A DNA stretch of 64,000 nucleotides from an uncultured Dehalococcoidia bacterium (GCA_951812285.1 OX638292.1:2565001-2629000), one strand, 5' to 3'. Positions 1 through 9,944 are shown, counted from the stretch's first letter. Notes: generated by a model from the sequence alone, not told the origin. Numbers and translations are program-made.

Positions 1-786
1 GACGACCATCGTGGCCGAGTGCACGAGAGCGCTGACGGGCGTCGGGCCCTCCATCGCGTCCGGGAGCCAGACGTGGAACGGGAACTGCGCCGACTTGCCG
101 ATGGCGCCCATGAGCATCAGGAGCGCGGCGCCAGTGACGACGCCCTCGGAGAGCTCGCCGTTCGCCAGCGCGGCGAAGATGGCCGAGAGCTCGAAGGTGC
201 CGGTCTCGACGAAGAGCAGCAGGATGCCGATGAGCAGGCCGACGTCGCCGACGCGGGTCGTGATGAAGGCCTTCTTGGCCGCCTCGGCAGCCGAGCGCCG
301 GTCGTAGAAGAAGCCGATGAGCAGGTAGCTGCAGATGCCGACCAGCTCCCACGCGATGTAGAGCAGCAGCAGGTTGTCGGCCATCACCAGCGCGAGCATG
401 GACGCGGCGAAGAGGGAGTGGACGGCGAAGAACCACGTGAATCGCGGCTCGTGGGCCATGTAGCCCCACGAGTAGACCTGGATGCCCAGCGCGGCCGCCG
501 TCACGAGGCCCAGCATCGTCAGCGTTATCGGGTCGATCCACATGCCCCACGTCAGGACAGCGTCGCCGGCCCGGAGCCAGTCGATGCTGTAGATGAACGT
601 GTAGTCGCCGGGGAACGACTTCTCGCCGAACCAGTCGGCGAAGACGAAGAAGAAGAGCGCGAAGCTGACGGCCATGGAGCCCGTGGCCAGGATGGCGCCC
701 CAGTTCGGCAACCACCGCCGCAGCACCACCATGAGCGCGAAGGCGATCGCCGGCAGCGACGGGATGAGCCAGGCCCACTCCATCAT
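1..786 (-). CDS. nuoL: NADH-quinone oxidoreductase subunit L (partial, C-terminus off the left edge)
   Basis: Antiporter-like, proton-pumping membrane subunit of respiratory complex I. Only about 262 N-terminal residues lie in the window; the gene continues beyond position 1. The frame opens with a double Met (MMEWAWLIPS), runs through hydrophobic segments and carries family signatures WELVGICSYLLIGF and HVWLPDAMEGPTPVSA. It is the last visible gene of a minus-strand operon, 70 bp behind nuoK. The ND5-type start and its position after nuoK separate it from nuoM and nuoN, which would be expected further left. Either Met could be the true start. Confidence 0.95.
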   Translation of the reverse strand, partial: MMEWAWLIPSLPAIAFALMVVLRRWLPNWGAILATGSMAVSFALFFFVFADWFGEKSFPGDYTFIYSIDWLRAGDAVLTWGMWIDPITLTMLGLVTAAALGIQVYSWGYMAHEPRFTWFFAVHSLFAASMLALVMADNLLLLYIAWELVGICSYLLIGFFYDRRSAAEAAKKAFITTRVGDVGLLIGILLLFVETGTFELSAIFAALANGELSEGVVTGAALLMLMGAIGKSAQFPFHVWLPDAMEGPTPVSALVHSATMVV

Positions 787-856
787 CGGCCAGCCTCCGC
801 CCTGTGTGTCCGCGTACCTGTCATTCGCTCCTCAGTGTCCCTTCTGCCGCTGCCAG

Positions 857-1162
857 CTAGCCCTTCATCTCGTCCGCCTCGTCCACGTTGGCCGTGGCGC
901 GGACGCGGTAGAGCCGCAGGATGATGGCCATCGCGAGGCCGACTTCGGCCGCGGCCACCGTGATGATGAAGACGGTAATCACCTGGCCCACCAGCCGTCC
1001 CGGGTCGAGGAAGGCCGCGTAGGCGACGGCGTTGATGGTCGCGGCGTTGAGCATCAGCTCGACCGCCATGAGCACCATGACGGCGTTGCGGCGCGCCAGC
1101 ACGCCGTACACCCCGATGGCGAACAGCGCGGCGCTCAGCAGCTCGACGTGGTACAGCTCCAT
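857..1162 (-). CDS. nuoK: NADH-quinone oxidoreductase subunit K
   Basis: Small membrane subunit of complex I, 101 residues, the usual family length. It starts MELYHVELLSAALFAIGVYG and has three hydrophobic helices. The conserved carboxylates of proton transfer are visible in LMAVELMLNA (second helix) and in AAAEVGLAMAI (third helix). It begins 2 bp after nuoJ ends, so it is translated within the operon. The C-terminus is acidic (DEADEMKG). No oddity seen. Confidence 0.97.
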   Translation of the reverse strand: MELYHVELLSAALFAIGVYGVLARRNAVMVLMAVELMLNAATINAVAYAAFLDPGRLVGQVITVFIITVAAAEVGLAMAIILRLYRVRATANVDEADEMKG

Positions 1163-1164
1163 GC

Positions 1165-1674
1165 CTAGCCCCCGCTCCCCGGCGCGTCGTTGTCCGACGC
1201 CCGCGCGAGGATGATCGCGCCGATGAGGGCCATCAGCAGCACCAGCGACGCGATCTCGAAGGGCACGACCCAGTTGGTGAAGAGCTCGCCGCCGAGCTCC
1301 TTCAGGCTCGGGCCCTGCAGCGCCTGCGTGTCGAGCCGGTCGTTCAGGATGACGGCGCCCATCGCGCCGAAGACGCCGATGGCGGCCAGCGCGCCGACGA
1401 GCCACTGCGGGTTGGCGCGGACGTTGGAAAACTCCTCGGCGCGGGTCAGCATCAGTGCGAAGAGCAGCACGATGGTCACCGCGCCGCCGTAGATGAGCAC
1501 CTGCACCAGCGCAAGGAACTCGGCGACGAGGAGGATGAAGACGCCGGCCACTGAGGCGAGGCTCACCAGGAGGAAGAGGGCCGCGTGGGCCACGTTGCGC
1601 GTCGTCACCACGCCAATGCCGCTGACCAGAGCCACGACGGCAACGATGGCGAAGGCGACCGCCTGCGCGTCCAT
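1165..1674 (-). CDS. nuoJ: NADH-quinone oxidoreductase subunit J
   Basis: Membrane subunit of complex I, 169 residues with about five hydrophobic segments. The stretch VLIYGGAVTIVLLFALML is the family signature, and TRNVAHAALFLLVSLASVAG near the N-terminus is also typical. The ATG shares one base with the stop codon of nuoI (TAATG), which implies translational coupling. A short glycine-rich tail (APGSGG) ends the protein. Confidence 0.96.
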   Translation of the reverse strand: MDAQAVAFAIVAVVALVSGIGVVTTRNVAHAALFLLVSLASVAGVFILLVAEFLALVQVLIYGGAVTIVLLFALMLTRAEEFSNVRANPQWLVGALAAIGVFGAMGAVILNDRLDTQALQGPSLKELGGELFTNWVVPFEIASLVLLMALIGAIILARASDNDAPGSGG

Positions 1675-2243
1675 TAGGCCTCGCTCTCCTTTTCGGCGGT
1701 GTCCTCACCGGCTTCCGCCTCGGCTGCCGGGGCGCCGCCCTCGGCGGCGGCCTTGGCCGCTGCTGCGACGGCCGCCTTCTTCTTCGTCGGGGGGATCCAG
1801 TTGGACTCCTGCTGGTACTTGACGCCCATGTCCAGCAGCATCGGCAGGTCCACGCGGCGGCCGTTGCGGGCGTAGTGGCTGATCTCGTGCTCGTGGCTCA
1901 TCTCGATGGCGTCGAAGTTGCAGACCTCGACGCAGATGCCGCACAGGATGCACCGGCCGAGGTTGATCTCGAAGTCGCCGATGATCTTGCGGCGTGTGCT
2001 CTCGCCCTCGGCGTGCTTGGGGTTGTCGATCATGGTGCCGGACATGCACTGCGTCGGGCACATGCGCACGCAGACCATGCAGCCCACGCAGTAGGGCTCG
2101 CCGACCTCGCCGTCCCACGTCAGCGCGGGGAAGCCCCACTGCCGCTCCTGCAGGGGCAGGTGCTGCTTGGGGTACTGCGCCGTCACCGGCTTGCGGAGCG
2201 TCGTCGACAGCGTTACGAGCATGCCCTTGAGCGCGTTAAACAC
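1674..2243 (-). CDS. nuoI: NADH-quinone oxidoreductase subunit I (2x[4Fe-4S])
   Basis: Peripheral-arm subunit that carries electrons to the quinone site through two [4Fe-4S] clusters. Two ferredoxin motifs are visible: CVGCMVCVRMCPTQC around residue 50 and CILCGICVEVCNFDAIE around residue 95. The 189-residue length is within the family range, with an Ala/Glu-rich C-terminal tail after residue 150 that probably is not conserved. It overlaps the end of nuoH by 8 bp. In complexes lacking NuoEFG this subunit is a likely entry region for electrons from ferredoxin; that role here is inference. Confidence 0.96.
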   Translation of the reverse strand: MFNALKGMLVTLSTTLRKPVTAQYPKQHLPLQERQWGFPALTWDGEVGEPYCVGCMVCVRMCPTQCMSGTMIDNPKHAEGESTRRKIIGDFEINLGRCILCGICVEVCNFDAIEMSHEHEISHYARNGRRVDLPMLLDMGVKYQQESNWIPPTKKKAAVAAAAKAAAEGGAPAAEAEAGEDTAEKESEA

Positions 2244-3396
2244 GTCGCACCTCCCGTGCGGGCACCAGCTTTACCTTCGGCCGGTTCTTCTGCGACGCCT
2301 GCCGGGTGTAGATGAACACGGCGGCGACCGCGAGCGTGACGACTCCGAGAATCGTGTGCACCCAGACCGGCCAGCCGTAGAAGAGCACGAAGGCGACCAT
2401 GATGAAGTTCAGGAAGGAGAGGGGCACCAGCGCCTGCCAGCCGAACGCCATGAGCTGGTCGATGCGCAGCCGCGGCAGCGTGCCCCGCAGCCAGAAGATG
2501 AGCAGGATGACGGCGTAGCACTTGATGAGGAACCAGAGCACCTCCGGCAGGAGGGGCCCGGACCAGCCGCCGAGGAAGAAGATGGTCACCAGCGCGGCGA
2601 TGAGGAACGTGTTGATGTACTCGGCGATGAAGAAGATGGACCAGTGCGCGCCGCTGTACTCGATGAACGGGCCGCCGACCAGCTCGGACTCGGCCTGGAA
2701 GATGTCGAACGGGCTCCGGCCGACCTCGGCAAGTCCTGCGAGCAGGAAGACGACGAAGGCCAACGGCTGCAGCAGGATGTACCACTGGTAGCCCTGCGTC
2801 TCGGCGATGGCCGTCAGGTTCAGCGTGCCCGCCAGCATGGCGATCGTCATGGCGATGACGAGCAGCGGGATCTCGTAGCTGATGAGCTGCGCCGCGCTGC
2901 GCAGGCCACCCATGATGCCGTACTTGTTGGCGGACGCCCACCCGGCCATGATCAGCCCGATGATCGAGAGCACGGACATGGCGAGGATGTAAAGCACGCC
3001 CAGGTCCATGTCGCGCAGCACCAGGTCGGAGCTGAAGGGCACGGCCACCCAGACGAGGAAGCTGGGGATGAAGACGGCCAGCGGGGCCAGCCAGTAGATG
3101 GGCCGGTCCACCCATGAGGGCATGATGTCTTCCTTGACCACCAGTTTGATCGCGTCGGCGACGGGCTGCAGCACGCCGAAGGGGCCGACGCGCATCGGGC
3201 CCATCCGCTGCTGGATGCGCCCCAGCGACTTCCGCTCCAGCCACGTCAGCGTGAGCACGACGACGCTCAGGATGGTGAACAGCGCGCCCGCTCGGATGAC
3301 CAGCAGCAGGGCGTCCTCGCCGCCGTAGTACACGGACAGCGCGATCAGCGCGACGAGGCCGATGACGCCCAGGGCGAGGCCCACGAGGAGGATCAC
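2236..3396 (-). CDS. nuoH: NADH-quinone oxidoreductase subunit H
   Basis: Membrane subunit forming part of the quinone-binding chamber at the junction of the two arms. The 386-residue protein shows about eight helices and the signatures WLERKSLGRIQQRMGPMRVG, EVGRSPFDIFQAESELVGG and RIDQLMAFGWQALVPLS. The start is taken as GTG at 3396 because it overlaps the nuoD stop codon by 4 bases (GTGA) and gives a first helix VILLVGLALGVIGLVALIAL. The direct nuoD/nuoH overlap leaves no room for nuoE, nuoF or nuoG, which stand between these genes in 14-subunit operons. Confidence 0.96.
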   Translation of the reverse strand: MILLVGLALGVIGLVALIALSVYYGGEDALLLVIRAGALFTILSVVVLTLTWLERKSLGRIQQRMGPMRVGPFGVLQPVADAIKLVVKEDIMPSWVDRPIYWLAPLAVFIPSFLVWVAVPFSSDLVLRDMDLGVLYILAMSVLSIIGLIMAGWASANKYGIMGGLRSAAQLISYEIPLLVIAMTIAMLAGTLNLTAIAETQGYQWYILLQPLAFVVFLLAGLAEVGRSPFDIFQAESELVGGPFIEYSGAHWSIFFIAEYINTFLIAALVTIFFLGGWSGPLLPEVLWFLIKCYAVILLIFWLRGTLPRLRIDQLMAFGWQALVPLSFLNFIMVAFVLFYGWPVWVHTILGVVTLAVAAVFIYTRQASQKNRPKVKLVPAREVRRV

Positions 3397-4508
3397 CGGT
3401 CCACCTCCCCCAGCACGATGTCGAGGGAGCCCAGCACCATGACGGCGTCGGCGACGTAGGTGTTGCGCAGCATGGGCCGCAGCGCCTGCAGGTTGGCGAA
3501 GGACGGCGGCCGGATCTTCAGGCGGTAGGGCTTGTCGCCGCCGTCGCTGACCAAGTACACGCCGATCTCGCCGCGGGGGTTCTCGGCGCGGAAGTAGGCC
3601 TCGCCCTTGGGCGGGCGCGGGATGCCGCGCACCTGCGCCTTGATCGGCCCCGACTCCGGCATCTGCTCCAGCGCCTGCTTCACGATCTTCACCGACTGCC
3701 GCATCTCCTCCACGCGCATCGCGTACCGGTCCCACGTGTCGCCGTTCTCGCCGATGGGGATGTCGAAGTCGAAGCGGTCGTAGATGGAGTAGGGCTCGAT
3801 GGCGCGGATGTCGTCGGGGATGCCGGAGGCGCGCAGGGACGGGCCTGTGAGGCCGTAGTCGAGGGCCTCCTGGCCGCTGAGGACGCCGATGCCGCGGGAG
3901 CGGGCGAGGAAGACCTCGTTGTACGTGAGCAGCCGGTCGCCCTCCTCGATGCCCTGCTCGATGGCGGGGAGCACGCCGCGCACGCGGGCAACGAAGTCGT
4001 CGGGCGGCTCCTCGCGCAGCCCGCCGATGCGGAAGTAGTTGTGCATCATGCGCGCGCCGGTGACGGCCTCGAAGAGGTTCTGGATGCGCTCCCGCTCGCG
4101 GAAGCCGTACATGATTGGCGTCATGGCGCCCGCGTCGAGGCCCATGGTGCCGTAGAAGAGCATGTGGCTGGAGATGCGGTTGAGCTCACAGAGGATGACG
4201 CGGATGTACTCGGCGCGCTCGGGGACGGCGAGGTTCATGAGCTTCTCGACGGCGCCGACGAAGGCGAGCTCCGTGTTGAAGTTGCCGATGTAGTCCAACC
4301 GGTCGAAGAGGGTGATGATCTGCGAGTACAGCTCACCCTCGGAGAGCTTCTCGGAGCCGCGGTGGAGGTAGCCGATGTGGGGGTCGCAGTCGACGATGCG
4401 CTCGCCATCGACCCAGAGCACCATACGAAATACGCCATGGGTTGACGGGTGCTGCGGCCCCATGTTCACGAGGATATCTACGGATTCCAGGCGCTGGGCT
4501 TCCGTCAT
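3393..4508 (-). CDS. nuoD: NADH-quinone oxidoreductase subunit D
   Basis: 49-kDa hydrogenase-like subunit of complex I that lines the quinone cavity. The 371-residue protein begins MTEAQRLESVDILVNMGPQH, with the quinone-loop signature NMGPQHPSTHGVFR, then HIGYLHRGSEKL, and ends in VLGSLDIVLGEVDR, the usual family terminus. It follows korB after a 137-bp gap holding two hairpins (4534-4561 and 4622-4642), so it may have its own level of expression. The stop overlaps the nuoH start. Confidence 0.97.
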   Translation of the reverse strand: MTEAQRLESVDILVNMGPQHPSTHGVFRMVLWVDGERIVDCDPHIGYLHRGSEKLSEGELYSQIITLFDRLDYIGNFNTELAFVGAVEKLMNLAVPERAEYIRVILCELNRISSHMLFYGTMGLDAGAMTPIMYGFRERERIQNLFEAVTGARMMHNYFRIGGLREEPPDDFVARVRGVLPAIEQGIEEGDRLLTYNEVFLARSRGIGVLSGQEALDYGLTGPSLRASGIPDDIRAIEPYSIYDRFDFDIPIGENGDTWDRYAMRVEEMRQSVKIVKQALEQMPESGPIKAQVRGIPRPPKGEAYFRAENPRGEIGVYLVSDGGDKPYRLKIRPPSFANLQALRPMLRNTYVADAVMVLGSLDIVLGEVDR

Positions 4509-4533
4509 GCCCTCTCCACCGGGTTTGCATCCC

Positions 4534-4561
4534 GACGGGGCGTCTCATGAGGCGCCCCGTC
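4534..4561 (-). other. 28-bp near-perfect palindrome between korB and nuoD
   Basis: Arms GACGGGGCG and CGCCCCGTC flank a central palindromic CTCATGAG; only one position breaks the symmetry, and as RNA it can be a G-U pair. It lies 26 bp upstream of the nuoD start. It could be an mRNA-stabilising or processing hairpin, or a protein-binding site; no U-tract follows. Confidence 0.55.
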
Positions 4562-4621
4562 GCGTGGTCTGCCGTGCCCTCGCACGACGTATGTTTTCTA
4601 AGGAAGCGCCGTTCCAGGGCG

Positions 4622-4642
4622 CCTCCGGCATGAAGCCGGAGG
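4622..4642 (-). terminator. Hairpin directly after korB
   Basis: Inverted repeat CCTCCGGC / GCCGGAGG with a 5-base loop, starting 4 bases after the korB stop on the minus strand. No clear U-run follows, so it may attenuate or stabilise rather than fully terminate. Confidence 0.45.
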
Positions 4643-4645
4643 AAC

Positions 4646-5533
4646 CTACATCATCCGGCGGATGATCCTTTCGCGCTGCTCATCGGTGACGGCCAGGTCG
4701 CGGTGCGCGATGGGCCCGCCCTTCTCCAGCACGGGCTCCCGCTGCCCCAGCGTCTCGATGTCGTTGCCCTGGAAGAAGAGGCCGATGTTGATGGTGTCGC
4801 CCCACTCTATCGCCCGCTCGCAAGCCGACTTCCAGTCCTGCGGGTCGTGGCCCTGCTCCTCCAGCTTGACGACCCGCTGCTTGAAGAAGTCGTGCGAGTT
4901 GTCGAGGTTGAAAGTGACGCAGGGGCTGAAGACGTCCACCAGCGCAAAGCCCTTGTGCTCGATGGCGCCGCGGATGAGGGCCGTCGTGTGGCGGATGTCG
5001 CCGCTGTAGGCCCGCGCGACGTACGTGGCGCCGTTCATGATGGCCTGCGTCAGGGGGTTGAGCGGCGTCTCGACGTTGCCGAATGGGGTGCTCTTGGTCT
5101 TCATGCCCAGCCGGCTGGTGGGCGAGATCTGGCCCGTGGTGAGGCCGTAGATCTGGTTGTTCATGACGATGTAGGTGATGTCGATGTTGCGGCGCGCGGT
5201 GTGCGTGAAGTGGTTGCCGCCGATGCCGTAGCCGTCACCGTCGCCGCCCGTCGCGATGACCGTCAGGTCGTGGTTCGCGAGCTTGGCGCCCGACGCCACC
5301 GCCAGCGAGCGCCCGTGCAGCGTGTGCGCGCCGTAGGCGTTGATGTAGCCCGGCAGGTTGGAGGAGCAGCCGATGCCGCTCACCGTCAGGATCTGGTGCG
5401 GCTGCAGGCCCAGCTCGGCACAGGCCCGCTGCAGCGAGTTGAGCACGCCGAAATCGCCGCACCCCGGGCACCAGTCCGGGTTGATCCCGGAGCGGAAGTT
5501 TGCAGCCGTCATTTGTGCACTGCCAGTGGTCAT
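4646..5533 (-). CDS. korB: 2-oxoacid:ferredoxin oxidoreductase subunit beta (TPP-binding)
   Basis: Catalytic beta subunit binding thiamine pyrophosphate; with the alpha/gamma subunit it oxidatively decarboxylates a 2-oxoacid to acyl-CoA and reduces ferredoxin. The 295-residue protein has WCPGCGDFGVLNS near residue 21 (Fe-S cysteines and start of the TPP domain), VSGIGCSSNLPGYI and the TPP/Mg motif GDGDGYGIGGNHF. Start ATG at 5533 has a GGGAGG box 7 bases upstream. It lies 12 bp after korA, and both interrupt the nuo operon. A 2-oxoglutarate preference is likely for this two-subunit type, but pyruvate or a broader range is not excluded. Confidence 0.93.
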   Translation of the reverse strand: MTTGSAQMTAANFRSGINPDWCPGCGDFGVLNSLQRACAELGLQPHQILTVSGIGCSSNLPGYINAYGAHTLHGRSLAVASGAKLANHDLTVIATGGDGDGYGIGGNHFTHTARRNIDITYIVMNNQIYGLTTGQISPTSRLGMKTKSTPFGNVETPLNPLTQAIMNGATYVARAYSGDIRHTTALIRGAIEHKGFALVDVFSPCVTFNLDNSHDFFKQRVVKLEEQGHDPQDWKSACERAIEWGDTINIGLFFQGNDIETLGQREPVLEKGGPIAHRDLAVTDEQRERIIRRMM

Positions 5534-5545
5534 GACCGTTCCTCC

Positions 5546-7321
5546 CTAAACGTTGACTTCCTGGTAGGGGACGAAGACGTCCGCCTTACCAGCCAGGATC
5601 TCCCGCGCGCCGTTGGCGATGTGGTGGGGCATGAAGGGCTCGCCGTCGTACTTGCGGATGTGACTTTCGATGGTCAGGCCGGTCTCACTCCGAAGGTAGC
5701 GGTAGAACTGGCCCGAGTAGTTGTTCTCCACGATGATGGGCTTCTTGGCCGCGTTCACCACCGCGGTGATGGCGTCCGCGTGGAAGGGGACGATCCACTT
5801 CACCTGCAGGCGGTTGGCCGTGATGCCCTCCTCCGCAAGCTGCTCCACGGCCTCCCGGATGGCGCCCTCCGAGGAGCCCCAGCCGATGAGGGTGACGTCG
5901 GCGTCGGCCGGGCCCACCAGGGCCGGCGAGGCGACGCGCCCCTCCAGATCGTCGAACTTGCGGGCGCGCTTCTCCACCATGGCGCGGCGCTTGTAGGGGT
6001 TGGTGTACTCGTCGCTGATCAGGCCGCCGTCCTCGTCGTGCTCGTCGGTGGAGACCACGTGGACGTAGCCCTCCGTGCCGGGCAGCGCCCGCGGGGAGAT
6101 GCCGTCCTCCGTGTCCTTGTACCGCTGGTAGCCGTTGCCGGTGCCAGCCTCGGTGATGATCTTGCCGCGGTTGATGGAGGGGTTCATGTCGATGTCTTCC
6201 GGGACCACGCTGAAGGTGCCCTCGGAGATCAGCAGGTCGGACAGCACCAGGCCGGGGCACTGGTAGTGGTCGACCAGGTTGAACAGCTCGGGGATGGTGT
6301 TGTAGGCGTCCAGCGCGCTGGTCGGGGCGACGATGATGCGGGGGAAGTCGCCCTGGCTGGCGCCCAGCGTCTGCCACAGGTCGCCCTGCTCAGTCTTCGT
6401 CGGCACGCCCGTCGAAGGGCCCGCGCGCTGCACGTCGACCAGGACGACGGGGATCTCCATCATCGCGGCCGCGCCGACGGCCTCGGTCATCAGCGCGAAG
6501 CCGCCGCCGGACGTCGAGCACATGGCCCGTGCGCCCGCATGGGCCGCGCCCATCACCATGTTCGCCACGCCGATCTCGTCCTCGACCTGCCGCACCATGA
6601 TTCCCAGGTCGCGGGCGTTCTGCGCCATCCAGTGCAGCACGCCGGTCGAGGGGCTCATGGGGTAGGCGGCGTAGAACTTGACGCCGGCCGCGGCCGCGCC
6701 CATGGCGATGGCGTCGTTGCCCGCCCACTGGGCCTTCGGCTGGTCCGTCTCCGGGAGCGCCGTCGGGAAGGCGGTGAAGTTCTGCTGTGCGTACTCGTAC
6801 CCCGCGCGCGCCACGCCGACGTTCTCGTCGACCACCGACTGCCCCTGGCGCGCGAACCGCACCTTCAGGGAGTCCTCGAGGATCGCGAAATCGAGCTGCA
6901 GCAGCGCGCAGGTGGCGCCGACGGCTATGGTGTTTTGCACCAGCCGGTTGCGGCTCCCGGACACCTGCGACACGGGGATGGGGCAGAGCTCAACACCCTG
7001 CCGCGGGTTGCCCGGGTTGATGGAATCGCTGTTGAAGATGGCGCGCGTGCCCTCGCCCATGAGGCCCAGGTGGCGGTTCATGGTGTCCTGGTTCAGGCAG
7101 AGCAGCAGGTCCAGCTTGTCGCCGTGCGTGTACACGGGGGCGTCGCTGATTCGGACGGTGAGGAAGATGTGTCCGCCGCGGACGATGGACTGGTAGGCGT
7201 TGTAGGCGTTGAAGTAGAGGCCCCTGCGGATGAACAAACGCGTCAGAATGTTGCCCGGTGTGGCGATGCCCTGTCCCGCCTCACCGCCGATCGCCAACGC
7301 GAAATCGAAACTCCCGGCCAT
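5546..7321 (-). CDS. korA: 2-oxoacid:ferredoxin oxidoreductase, fused gamma-alpha subunit
   Basis: A 591-residue fused subunit. The N-terminal gamma domain (about 1-190) shows GGEAGQGIATPGN and RGGHIFLTVRIS; the alpha pyrimidine-binding domain starts near 205 with YPMSPSTGVLHWMA and continues through GARAMCSTSGGGFALM. The C-terminal region has LIGWGSSEGAIREAV. ATG 7321 is chosen because it starts at the conserved GGEAGQG region and follows GAGGAGTT at a suitable spacing. A promoter is proposed at 7375-7403, so korAB may be expressed apart from nuoABC. No separate ferredoxin-like delta subunit is present, as usual for KorAB. Confidence 0.93.
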   Translation of the reverse strand: MAGSFDFALAIGGEAGQGIATPGNILTRLFIRRGLYFNAYNAYQSIVRGGHIFLTVRISDAPVYTHGDKLDLLLCLNQDTMNRHLGLMGEGTRAIFNSDSINPGNPRQGVELCPIPVSQVSGSRNRLVQNTIAVGATCALLQLDFAILEDSLKVRFARQGQSVVDENVGVARAGYEYAQQNFTAFPTALPETDQPKAQWAGNDAIAMGAAAAGVKFYAAYPMSPSTGVLHWMAQNARDLGIMVRQVEDEIGVANMVMGAAHAGARAMCSTSGGGFALMTEAVGAAAMMEIPVVLVDVQRAGPSTGVPTKTEQGDLWQTLGASQGDFPRIIVAPTSALDAYNTIPELFNLVDHYQCPGLVLSDLLISEGTFSVVPEDIDMNPSINRGKIITEAGTGNGYQRYKDTEDGISPRALPGTEGYVHVVSTDEHDEDGGLISDEYTNPYKRRAMVEKRARKFDDLEGRVASPALVGPADADVTLIGWGSSEGAIREAVEQLAEEGITANRLQVKWIVPFHADAITAVVNAAKKPIIVENNYSGQFYRYLRSETGLTIESHIRKYDGEPFMPHHIANGAREILAGKADVFVPYQEVNV

Positions 7322-7374
7322 GGTCGAACTCCTCAATACACAATGGTGCCGACATAGGCCGACACGACTTGCGC

Positions 7375-7403
7375 AGTATACGGGCAAACTTTGTGGTCGT
7401 CTA
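7375..7403 (-). promoter_or_regulatory. Putative sigma-70 promoter for korAB
   Basis: On the minus strand TAGACG (-35) and TATACT (-10) are separated by exactly 17 bp, in an AT-richer 211-bp gap between nuoC and korA. The predicted start lies about 47 bp upstream of the korA ATG. Confidence 0.45.
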
Positions 7404-8022
7404 TTTGTTCAGCTTGGCCCGCCGGACGGTCGTATGTGGTTATAGTAACACTCTATAGCGGTGCATTGAGCTATACACCACACCCTAGTCTTCTGAAGCT
7501 GCGTCGTCAAGCGGCAGAGCGGAGACGGACGCCTACCATTCCTGGTAGTCGTGGAAGGGGAAGGACTTGCGGCCCGGGAATCCCTCGAACTCCTCGTAGA
7601 GGATGAGGACGCGGGGGTCCGGGTGCCCGGGGAACTCGACGCCGAAGAGGTCGTAGCCCTCGCGCTCGAACCAGTCGGCGCCGCGCCACACGCCCGTCAC
7701 CGACGGCACCGAGGGCGACTCGACCGTTGTGTCCACTTTCAGCGTCAGCTTGTGCCGGTGCTCGCGCGACCAGAGGTGGTACACCACCTGGAAGCGGTCC
7801 TCGTAGTCGACGACGGAGAGGCACCGCAGGTAGTCGAAGGAGAGCGAGGGGTCGCTGCGGAGCGTCGCGCAGGCATCGAGCAGCCGCTCCGAGGCCACGG
7901 TGACGACGACCTCGTCCAGCGCGGTGTCGACCTCCGGCTCGAAGGGGGCCAGCGGTCCGGGGAGCAGCGCTTTCAGCGCCTCGCCGCGGCCGTCCAGCCC
8001 GATGGGCGGCGGCGCGGGCTGC

Positions 8023-8705
<683 letters not shown>

Positions 8706-8715
<10 letters not shown>

Positions 8716-9074
8716 TGCAGGACCCCCTTGCGCCACCCGTACAGCACGCCGAAGAGCAGGATGGCGATGAACAGGATCATCTCGTAGAAGACCCAGGAGG
8801 CGCCCTCGAGGAACATCAGGATCCACGGGAAGAGGAAGACGGCCTCGACGTCGAAGAGGAGGAAGAGGATGGCGAAGATGTAGTAGCGGACATGGATCTG
8901 CGACCAGGAGAAGGGCGTCGGCGGGATGCCGCACTCGAAGGGCAGCTCCTTCATTGCCGACTTGCGCCTGGGCGCGAGGAAGAAGCTCGCGGCCAGCATG
9001 CCGCCCATCGCCAGCAGCCCCACGGCCCCGACGATAACGACGGCGGTGTAGTTCAGTGCATACCCCTCTGGCAT
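8706..9074 (-). CDS. nuoA: NADH-quinone oxidoreductase subunit A
   Basis: First gene of the complex I operon. A 122-residue membrane protein with three helices and family signatures [20 protein letters not shown] and [13 protein letters not shown]. The ATG is preceded by GGAGG at 8 bases and by a promoter at 9095-9124, so the operon starts here. Confidence 0.97.
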
Positions 9075-9094
9075 GGCAAAAACCTCCGCGCACC

Positions 9095-9124
9095 ACTATA
9101 GCACGGCGGGATTGGCGTCGTCAT
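9095..9124 (-). promoter_or_regulatory. Putative sigma-70 promoter of the nuo operon
   Basis: On the minus strand ATGACG (-35), 18-bp spacer, TATAGT (-10), about 20 bp upstream of the nuoA ATG. The GGAGG box lies between the predicted start site and the ATG, so the leader is very short. Confidence 0.5.
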
Positions 9125-9199
9125 GGGCGCGCACTACCCCGCATCTACAGTGGGAACTCTGCCTAAGTCCTCACGGTACCGCTAAGGGAAGACGGCGAC

Positions 9200-9937
9200 T
9201 TAGCCCATTTGTTTGGACCTGTCATAGAGGACACGAGGATTCTCGCTCAACAGATGATTTGGCGGGATGATCATATGCCCTTCGCGCACGGCTTCATGTA
9301 ACCGCCTGTCAGTCGGGAAGGGTTGTAAGGGTGTCATGACATATGCCTGCACGCCCTTTTTGTGCAACTCCCTCACCAAGTCCGCAAAGTCCGGATCCAA
9401 CGTGACCAACAATACCACCGTCGCATCTGGATCCTGCCCGGAGTCAGCGGCGGCTTGCGAGAAGATGTACTCGTACCAGTCCCCGTCATCCTGCCAGATG
9501 CGCCAATCTTGTGCCTCGAGCTCCGATGCAAGCTGCTGCTGGGACAGATTGAGGAAAGCCTTGAGACGTAGATGCTTTACGTTCGGCGCAAGGCGCTTGG
9601 CCTCATCAACGATCCAGCGTGAAGCTTGATCACCGTTATGGAACATTGGTGCGACGCTTAGCCCGTCCCAAAACACCAACACGCTGTCACGAACCCTTGC
9701 CTTCTGTCTGACCGGAGCAAAATACGTTGGCATGAAGCCTCCTTCCATAGCAATCGAGTAAATTGCGGCTAGTGACTCGGCGTCCGGCGTCGTTGAGCCA
9801 GTCTCCCAGCGCGACAATGTGTTCTGAGGCACACGCAACTTGGCCGCCATTTGAGCCTGCGAAAGGCCTAGTTGGCGGCGAGTTTCGAGCAAACTCTCCT
9901 TCCGGAACTGGTATGCGCCGGGGGTTACGGGAGCCAT
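9200..9937 (-). CDS. XRE-family HTH protein fused to a NYN/PIN-like nuclease domain
   Basis: Two-domain protein of 245 residues. Residues 15-60 form a Cro/CI-type helix-turn-helix (LGLSQAQMAAKLRVPQNTLS followed by RWETG). Residues 85-225 look like a NYN domain: VLVFWDGLSVAP, a central acidic stretch, VVLLVTLDPDFADLVREL (the usual D-x-D-F element) and KGVQAYVMTP. NYN domains are PIN-like ribonucleases, so this may be a DNA-binding RNase or an autoregulated defence or processing factor; the target is unknown. Base composition is lower in GC than its neighbours, a sign of transfer. The promoter lies so close to the ATG that the mRNA is probably leaderless. Confidence 0.8.
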   Translation of the reverse strand: MAPVTPGAYQFRKESLLETRRQLGLSQAQMAAKLRVPQNTLSRWETGSTTPDAESLAAIYSIAMEGGFMPTYFAPVRQKARVRDSVLVFWDGLSVAPMFHNGDQASRWIVDEAKRLAPNVKHLRLKAFLNLSQQQLASELEAQDWRIWQDDGDWYEYIFSQAAADSGQDPDATVVLLVTLDPDFADLVRELHKKGVQAYVMTPLQPFPTDRRLHEAVREGHMIIPPNHLLSENPRVLYDRSKQMG

Positions 9938-9944
9938 ATCTCGA

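Noticed and set aside
4703..7357. An 884-codon plus-strand open frame antisense to korAB, and similar long frames over nuo, protease and obgE genes.
   Set aside because: Arginine/valine/aspartate-rich translations without domains; they are antisense shadows caused by high GC at third codon positions, and the minus-strand genes are unmistakable.
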